Assembly (NCBI RefSeq): GCF_051954455.1
Contig: NZ_JBQCHS010000006.1
Span: forward strand, 62,001 to 126,000
Source: Pseudolysinimonas sp051954455
GTDB lineage: Bacteria > Actinomycetota > Actinomycetes > Actinomycetales > Microbacteriaceae
Reading direction: 5' to 3'
DNA length: 64,000 bases
Part shown: positions 58,267-64,000 of the stretch, piece by piece
Position numbering within the stretch: the stretch's first letter is position 1
Layout of the letters: every line of letters begins with the position of its first letter
Program-made: the position numbers and the translations under genes
The notes under the pieces: generated by a model
Told to the model about the DNA's origin: nothing
Database searches by the model: none
The model's input: only the letters and a program-made list of their open reading frames with translations

Positions 58267-58272
58267 TGATCC

Positions 58273-59322
58273 ATGCCCCTCTCCGTCGCCGTCGCCGGCG
58301 CGAGCGGATACGCGGGAGGCGAGCTGCTCCGGCTGCTCGCCGCGCATCCCGAACTCGAGGTGACCACCGTCACCGCGCACAGCAACGCCGGGCAGCTGCT
58401 CGGCGACGTCCAGCCGCACCTGCGCTCGCTCGCGCACCTCCGGCTCGCCGAGACCACCCCCGAGAACCTCGCGGGCGCCGACATCGTGCTCATCGCGCTC
58501 CCGCACGGCCAGTCCGGCGCCGTCACCGCGGAGCTCCCCGACGACGTGATCGTCGTCGACTGCGGCGCCGACCACCGCCTGGCCGACGAGGCGGCCTGGG
58601 AGCGCTTCTACGGCGGAGACTTCTTCGGCGCCTGGGAGTACGGGCTCCCCGAGCTCCTCGTCGACGGCGGCGCGGGCAAGCAGCGCCAGAACCTCGCCGG
58701 CTCGACGCGGATCGCGGCCCCCGGCTGCAACGCCAGCGCGGTCACGCTCGCCCTGGCTCCCGCCCTCGCCGCGGGCGTCGGGCTCGCGCAGGACCTCGTG
58801 ACGGTCCTCGCCGTCGGCACCTCCGGGGCCGGCAAGAGCCTGAAGACGAGTCTTCTCGCCAGCGAGATCGCCGGCTCCGCCTCCGCCTACCAAGTCGGCG
58901 GCGTGCACCGGCACATCCCCGAGATCCAGCAGAACCTCACCGCCGCCGGCGCCGTCGACCCGACGCTGTCGTTCACCCCGGTGCTCGTGCCGATGTCGCG
59001 GGGGATCCTCGCCACGGCGACCGCGCCGCTCGCGCCGGGCGCCTCCGCGGCCGACGTCCGCGCCGCCTACGGGGACGCGTACGGCGACGAGCCGTTCGTG
59101 CAGCTGCTCCCTGAGGGAGTCTTCCCGCGCTCGGGCGACACCACCGGCGCCAACACGGCCCTGATCGGCGTCGCCGTCGACGAGGCCGCGAACCGGATCG
59201 TCGCGCTCTGCGCGATCGACAACCTCGTGAAGGGGACGGCGGGAGCCGCGATCCAGTCGCTCAACATCGCCCTCGGCTTCGAGGAGACCCTGGCCCTCCC
59301 CGTGAACGGAGTCGCCCCGTGA
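58273..59322 (+). CDS. argC: N-acetyl-gamma-glutamyl-phosphate reductase
   Basis: The 349-residue NADPH enzyme, third step of arginine synthesis, has the nucleotide-binding VAVAGASGYAGGELLRLLAA, catalytic Cys in AAPGCNASAVTLALAPAL and PEIQQNLT with the family His shortly before (GGVHRHIPEI). It heads the argCJBDF operon; each of argJ, argB, argD and argF starts within the stop of its predecessor (ATGA or GTGA). The upstream gap of 176 nt holds the Arg-rich leader peptide and hairpin. Confidence 0.97.
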   Translation: MPLSVAVAGASGYAGGELLRLLAAHPELEVTTVTAHSNAGQLLGDVQPHLRSLAHLRLAETTPENLAGADIVLIALPHGQSGAVTAELPDDVIVVDCGADHRLADEAAWERFYGGDFFGAWEYGLPELLVDGGAGKQRQNLAGSTRIAAPGCNASAVTLALAPALAAGVGLAQDLVTVLAVGTSGAGKSLKTSLLASEIAGSASAYQVGGVHRHIPEIQQNLTAAGAVDPTLSFTPVLVPMSRGILATATAPLAPGASAADVRAAYGDAYGDEPFVQLLPEGVFPRSGDTTGANTALIGVAVDEAANRIVALCAIDNLVKGTAGAAIQSLNIALGFEETLALPVNGVAP

Positions 59323-60470
59323 GCGTGACCAGCCCCGCCGGCTTCGAGGCGGCCGGTGTCGCCGCCGGCATCAAGGCCTCCGGCGACCTCGACCTCGCCC
59401 TGGTCGTCAACCGCGGCCCGCGGCAGGACGCCGCGGTCGTGTTCACGGGCAATCGCGCGCAGGCGAACCCGATCCTCTGGTCGAAGCAGGTGGCCGCCGA
59501 CGGCCAGGTCGCCGCCGTGGTCCTCAACTCGGGCGGTGCCAACTGCTTCACCGGAGCCGAGGGGTTCCAGACGACGCACGCGACCGCCGAGGCCGTGGCC
59601 ATGGCGCTCGACGTGAGCGCCGGCGACGTGCTCGTCTGCTCCACGGGGCTCATCGGCGAGCAGCTGCCGCGGGAGAGGCTCGTCGCGGGCGTCGCGACAG
59701 CGGCCGCGGCGCTGTCCGTCGACGGCGGTCTCGACGCGGCGCGCGCGATCATGACGACCGACACGGTGCCGAAGACGTCGGCCCGGTCGAGGGACGGCTG
59801 GACGATCGGCGGCATCGCGAAGGGGGCCGGCATGCTCGCGCCCGGGCTCGCCACGATGCTCGTCGTCATCACGACGGACGCGGAGCTGGAGTCCGGCGAG
59901 CTCGACGCCGCCCTCCGCGCCGCGACGCGCGTGAGCTTCGACCGCCTCGACTCCGACGGCTGCATGTCGACGAACGACCAGGTGTCGCTGCTCGCGAGCG
60001 GCGCGAGCGGGATCCGGCCCGACCCCGAGCTCTTCACCGAGGCGCTCACCGAGGTCTGCACGGATCTCGCGGTGCAGCTGCAGGCCGACGCCGAGGGCGC
60101 GAGCCACGACATCGCCATCCTCGTCGAGCACGCGGAGACCGAGGACGACGCGGTCGAGGTGGGCCGCTCGGTCGCGCGCAACAACCTCTTCAAGGCGGCG
60201 GTGTTCGGCAACGACCCCAACTGGGGCCGGGTGCTCGCGGCGATCGGTACCACGTCGGCGCCGTTCGACCCGTACGCGGTCGACGTCACCATGAACGGCG
60301 TCCGGGTGTGCTCGAACGGCGCCCCCGACCGCCCGCGCGACGAAGTCGACCTGACACCCCGGGCGGTGAGCCTCGTGATCGACCTCAAGGCGGGCGACGC
60401 GAGCGCCATGATCTGGACGAACGACCTCACGCACGACTACGTGCACGAGAACTCGGCGTACGCGTCATGA
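59319..60470 (+). CDS. argJ: bifunctional ornithine acetyltransferase/N-acetylglutamate synthase
   Basis: The 383-residue proenzyme recycles the acetyl group from N-acetylornithine to glutamate. Self-cleavage occurs before the Thr in GAGMLAPGLATMLVVITTDA (L-A/T-M-L), giving alpha and beta chains. Other landmarks are SGGANCFTGAEGFQ and NNLFKAAVFGNDPNWGRVLA. The GTG start overlaps the argC stop. Confidence 0.97.
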   Translation: MSVTSPAGFEAAGVAAGIKASGDLDLALVVNRGPRQDAAVVFTGNRAQANPILWSKQVAADGQVAAVVLNSGGANCFTGAEGFQTTHATAEAVAMALDVSAGDVLVCSTGLIGEQLPRERLVAGVATAAAALSVDGGLDAARAIMTTDTVPKTSARSRDGWTIGGIAKGAGMLAPGLATMLVVITTDAELESGELDAALRAATRVSFDRLDSDGCMSTNDQVSLLASGASGIRPDPELFTEALTEVCTDLAVQLQADAEGASHDIAILVEHAETEDDAVEVGRSVARNNLFKAAVFGNDPNWGRVLAAIGTTSAPFDPYAVDVTMNGVRVCSNGAPDRPRDEVDLTPRAVSLVIDLKAGDASAMIWTNDLTHDYVHENSAYAS

Positions 60471-61360
60471 GCGACATCGAGCTGGACGACCTCGACGCGG
60501 TCGACAAGGCCTCCGTCCTCATCGAGTCCCTCCCGTGGCTGCAGGAGTTCGCCGGCAGGATCGTCGTCGTCAAGTTCGGCGGCAATGCGATGGTCGACGA
60601 GGGGCTGCAGCGCGCCTTCGCGCAGGACATGGTCTACCTGCGCCACGTCGGGCTCCGGCCGGTCGTCGTCCACGGCGGCGGCCCGCAGATCACGGCGATG
60701 CTCGACCGGCTCGGCATCCCGAGCGAGTTCCGCGGCGGCTACCGGGTGACGACGCCGGAGGCCATGGACGTCGTCCGCATGGTCCTCACCGGCCAGGTCA
60801 GCCGTGAGCTCGTCAGCCTCATCAACGAGCACGGCCCCCTCGCGGCCGCGATCTCGGGGGAGGACGCGGGCCTCTTCCGCGGGCGTCGCCGGGAGGCGGT
60901 GGTCGACGGCGAGCCGGTCGACATCGGGCTCGTCGGCGACGTCGTCGAGGTGGACCCCGCCGCCGTGCTCGCGCAGCTCGACGCGGGCCGGATCCCCGTG
61001 GTCTCCTCGATCGCCCCCGACCTCGACCAGCCCGGCCAGTCGCTCAACGTCAACGCCGACTCGGCCGCGGCGTCGCTCGCGATCGCCCTCGGCGCCGCGA
61101 AGCTCGTCGTCCTCACCGACGTCGCGGGCCTCTACCGCGACTGGCCCGACCGCGACTCCCTGGTCAGCCGGATCGGCGCCGCCGAGCTCACCCGGCTGCT
61201 GCCGAGCCTCGAGAGCGGCATGATCCCGAAGATGACCGCGTGCCTCGACGCGGTGCTCGGCGGGGTGCCGAAGGCCGCGATCATCGACGGCCGGCGGCCG
61301 CACTCGATCCTGCTGGAGATCTTCACCGACGCGGGCATCGGCACGGAGGTGACCGCATGA
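60467..61360 (+). CDS. argB: acetylglutamate kinase
   Basis: The 297-residue amino acid kinase fold protein has VVVKFGGNAMVDEGLQRAFA at the nucleotide loop, PVVVHGGGPQITAML, NVNADSAAASLAIALGAAKL and the N-terminal helix (about 8-25) that mediates hexamer assembly in arginine-inhibited kinases. Feedback inhibition by arginine is therefore likely. The ATG overlaps the argJ stop. Confidence 0.97.
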   Translation: MSDIELDDLDAVDKASVLIESLPWLQEFAGRIVVVKFGGNAMVDEGLQRAFAQDMVYLRHVGLRPVVVHGGGPQITAMLDRLGIPSEFRGGYRVTTPEAMDVVRMVLTGQVSRELVSLINEHGPLAAAISGEDAGLFRGRRREAVVDGEPVDIGLVGDVVEVDPAAVLAQLDAGRIPVVSSIAPDLDQPGQSLNVNADSAAASLAIALGAAKLVVLTDVAGLYRDWPDRDSLVSRIGAAELTRLLPSLESGMIPKMTACLDAVLGGVPKAAIIDGRRPHSILLEIFTDAGIGTEVTA

Positions 61361-62559
61361 GCCTCGAGGCCTTCACCGAGCGGTTCCGCGGCGCCATGAT
61401 GCCGACCGTGCCGTCGCCTCTCGCGGTGCTCTCGCACGGCTCGGGCGCCCGCGTGTGGGACGTCGACGGCACCGAGTACCTCGACTTCCTCGGCGGGATC
61501 GCGGTGAACGCCCTCGGCCACGCGCACCCGGTCTTCGTGGACGCCGTGGCGCGCCAGGCCGGCCGGGTCGCGCACATCTCGAACTACTTCGCGTCGGAGC
61601 CGGAGCTCGCGCTCGCCGAACGGCTGACGCGCCTCACCGGCGGCGACGCGGTGTACTTCACCAACTCGGGGACCGAGGCGATCGAGGCGGCGGTGAAGCT
61701 CGCCCGGCGCACCGGGCGGCCGCGCATCCTCTCGCTCACGAGCTCGTTCCACGGGCGCACCATGGGGTCGCTCTCGCTGACCGGCAAGCCGGCCCTGCAG
61801 GATCCGTTCCGGCCGCTGCTGCCCGGCACGGAGCAGATCGCACCGACGATCGAGGCCCTCGAGGCGGCGCTGGCCGAGGACGTCGCCGCGCTCGTCGTCG
61901 AGCCGATCCAGGGCGAGGCGGGCGTCGTCGATCTGCCCGCCGGCTACCTCGCCGCCGCCCGCGATCTGACCCGCCGCGTCGGCGCCCTGCTGATCGTCGA
62001 CGAGATCCAGACCGGCATCGGCCGCACGGGCGACTGGTTCGTCTACCAGGCGGAGGGCGTGACGCCGGACGCCGTCGCGCTCGCGAAGGGTCTCGGCGGG
62101 GGGTTCCCCATCGGCGCGCTCGTCGGCTTCGGCGACGCCGCCCGGCTGCTGCAGCCGGGCCAGCACGGCTCCACCTACGGCGGCAACCCGCTCGCGACGG
62201 CGGTCTCCGGCGCGGTCCTCGCCGAGATCGAGGACGCGGGCCTCGTGGCCAACGCCGCGCTCCGCGGGGCCCAGCTGCGCGACGCGATCACCGGCATGGG
62301 CTCGCCTCTCGTCGCCGGCGTGAGCGGGCGGGGGCTCCTCCTCGGAATCGTCCTGACCGCCCCCGTCGCGTCGGCCATCGTAGCCGCGGCGCAGGAGCGC
62401 GGCCTCATCGTCAACGCCGCCGCCGACTCGCGCATCCGCCTCGCCCCGCCGCTCATCATCGGCGACGCCGAGGTCGCGGAGTTCGCCGAGAAGTTCGCCG
62501 CGGCCCTTACCGCGGTGCACGCCACCACGACCACCAGCCCGACGGGAGCGACCGCATGA
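61357..62559 (+). CDS. argD: acetylornithine aminotransferase
   Basis: The 400-residue class III PLP transaminase has FTNSGTEAIEAAVKLARR, LIVDEIQTGIGRTGDWF and the PLP Lys in VALAKGLGGGFPIGAL. STYGGNPLATAVSGAVL closes the active site of the partner subunit. It may also act in lysine synthesis (succinyl-diaminopimelate), as in other bacteria. The ATG overlaps the argB stop. Confidence 0.96.
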   Translation: MSLEAFTERFRGAMMPTVPSPLAVLSHGSGARVWDVDGTEYLDFLGGIAVNALGHAHPVFVDAVARQAGRVAHISNYFASEPELALAERLTRLTGGDAVYFTNSGTEAIEAAVKLARRTGRPRILSLTSSFHGRTMGSLSLTGKPALQDPFRPLLPGTEQIAPTIEALEAALAEDVAALVVEPIQGEAGVVDLPAGYLAAARDLTRRVGALLIVDEIQTGIGRTGDWFVYQAEGVTPDAVALAKGLGGGFPIGALVGFGDAARLLQPGQHGSTYGGNPLATAVSGAVLAEIEDAGLVANAALRGAQLRDAITGMGSPLVAGVSGRGLLLGIVLTAPVASAIVAAAQERGLIVNAAADSRIRLAPPLIIGDAEVAEFAEKFAAALTAVHATTTTSPTGATA

Positions 62560-63479
62560 CCCGCCACTTCCTGCGCGACGACGACATCACCGCCGAGGAG
62601 CAGAACGAGATCCTCGACCTCGCGATGGAGATCAAGGCCGACCGCTGGGGCCGCAAGCCCTTCTCCGGCCCGCAGACCGTCGCCGTCATCTTCGACAAGT
62701 CGTCGACCCGCACCCGGGTGAGCTTCGCGGTCGGGATCGCCGACCTCGGCGGCAACCCGCTCATCATCTCCACCGCGAACAGCCAGCTGGGCGGCAAGGA
62801 GACGCCGTCCGACACCGCGCGCGTGCTCGAGCGGATGGTGTCGGCGATCGTCTGGCGCACCTACGCGCAGTCCGGGCTGGAGGAGATGGCGGCGGGCACC
62901 ACGGTGCCGGTCGTCAACGCCCTCAGCGACGAGTTCCACCCGTGCCAGCTGCTCTCGGACCTGCTCACGATCCGCGAGCACAAGGGCGCGCTGGCGGGAC
63001 TCACCGTCACCTTCCTCGGCGACGGCGCGAGCAACATGGGCCACAGCTACCTCCTCGCGGGGGCCACCGCGGGCATGCACGTGCGCATCGCCTCGCCCGC
63101 GGAGTTCGCGCCGGTCGCCTCCGTCGTCGCCGACGCCGAGCGCCGCGCCGCCGAGACCGGCGGGTCGATCACCGTGCTCACCGATCCGGCCGAGGCCGTC
63201 GCGGGCGCCGACGTCGTCGTCACCGACACCTGGGTGTCGATGGGCAAGGAGGAGGAGAAGGCGCATCGCGTCGAGACCTTCGGCGCCTACCAGGTGACCT
63301 CGGAGCTGATGGCCCAGGCCGCGTCCGACGCGATCTTCCTCCACTGCCTCCCCGCCGACCGCGGATACGAGGTCGCGGCGGAGGTCATCGACGGCCCGCA
63401 GTCGGTCATCTGGGACGAGGCGGAGAACCGCCTGCACGCCCAGAAGGCCCTCCTCGTCTGGCTCCTCGCCAACCACTGA
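62556..63479 (+). CDS. argF: ornithine carbamoyltransferase
   Basis: The 307-residue enzyme has the carbamoyl-phosphate loop DKSSTRTRVSFAVG, the HPCQ motif split as EFHPCQLLSDLLT, and the ornithine-binding Cys in IFLHCLPADRGYEVA. It is the last of the overlapping arg genes. argG starts 34 nt later with its own Shine-Dalgarno sequence; no argR lies in this gap. Confidence 0.97.
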   Translation: MTRHFLRDDDITAEEQNEILDLAMEIKADRWGRKPFSGPQTVAVIFDKSSTRTRVSFAVGIADLGGNPLIISTANSQLGGKETPSDTARVLERMVSAIVWRTYAQSGLEEMAAGTTVPVVNALSDEFHPCQLLSDLLTIREHKGALAGLTVTFLGDGASNMGHSYLLAGATAGMHVRIASPAEFAPVASVVADAERRAAETGGSITVLTDPAEAVAGADVVVTDTWVSMGKEEEKAHRVETFGAYQVTSELMAQAASDAIFLHCLPADRGYEVAAEVIDGPQSVIWDEAENRLHAQKALLVWLLANH

Positions 63480-63513
63480 CACACTGAAGCGACACCCCAA
63501 GGAGACACAGCAC

Positions 63514-64000
<487 letters not shown>

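Overview
The window looks like a chromosomal core segment of a high-GC actinobacterium, most likely family Microbacteriaceae. Base composition is strongly GC with GC-rich third codon positions. The gene order (dusB-dgt-dnaG; ftsK-pgsA-cinA-HTH-DUF3046-recA-recX-miaB-miaA-dapF; lexA-LysM; hisC-hisB-hisH-priA; DUF1844-infC-rpmI-rplT-RNA methyltransferase-pheS-pheT; argCJBDFG) is the conserved actinobacterial backbone. I see no prophage, transposase, CRISPR array, plasmid origin or attachment site.

Layout. 1-5.3 kb: the tail of a DsbA-like oxidoreductase, a tiny Cys-containing ORF, ybaK (reverse), dusB, dgt, and a YciI/ECF42 sigma-factor pair. 5.4-9.8 kb: dnaG, a peptide-ABC binding lipoprotein and a lone ABC ATPase. 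9.8-18.6 kb: tRNA-Asn, a Stealth-type sugar phosphotransferase, a phosphodiesterase, a two-component system with a SHOCT membrane protein, an orphan kinase-like protein, azlCD, def and a DMT transporter. 18.6-28 kb: a GT4 glycosyltransferase, a repeat-containing spacer, tRNA-Met, dapA, rnj, a MacAB-like export operon, an MFS carrier and a lipoprotein. 28-41 kb: ftsK to hflX. 41-43.7 kb: a mesX-mesD-flavin reductase operon (folate-independent methionine synthase) with a divergent LysR regulator. 44.7-51.8 kb: a hydrolase, lexA and an SOS-controlled LysM protein, then the his genes with a GNAT gene inserted, SseB and a reductase. 51.8-58.1 kb: translation genes. 58.1-64 kb: the arginine operon, argG being cut by the window end.

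Regulatory reading. More than twenty genes carry a TANNNT hexamer ending 6-10 nt (usually 6 or 7) before the start codon, often with no Shine-Dalgarno sequence. This is the signature of leaderless transcription and recurs even inside overlapping operon genes (hisB, priA). SOS boxes precede recA, lexA and the LysM gene.

The most interesting item lies between pheT and argC. A 28-codon ORF with nine arginine codons, itself preceded by a leaderless-type -10 hexamer, is followed by a strong hairpin that encloses its stop codon. No argR lies between argF and argG, its position in several other actinobacteria. I read this as a candidate arginine-sensing leader-peptide attenuator of the argCJBDF operon. 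infC appears to begin with an AUC codon behind a structured leader of about 240 nt.
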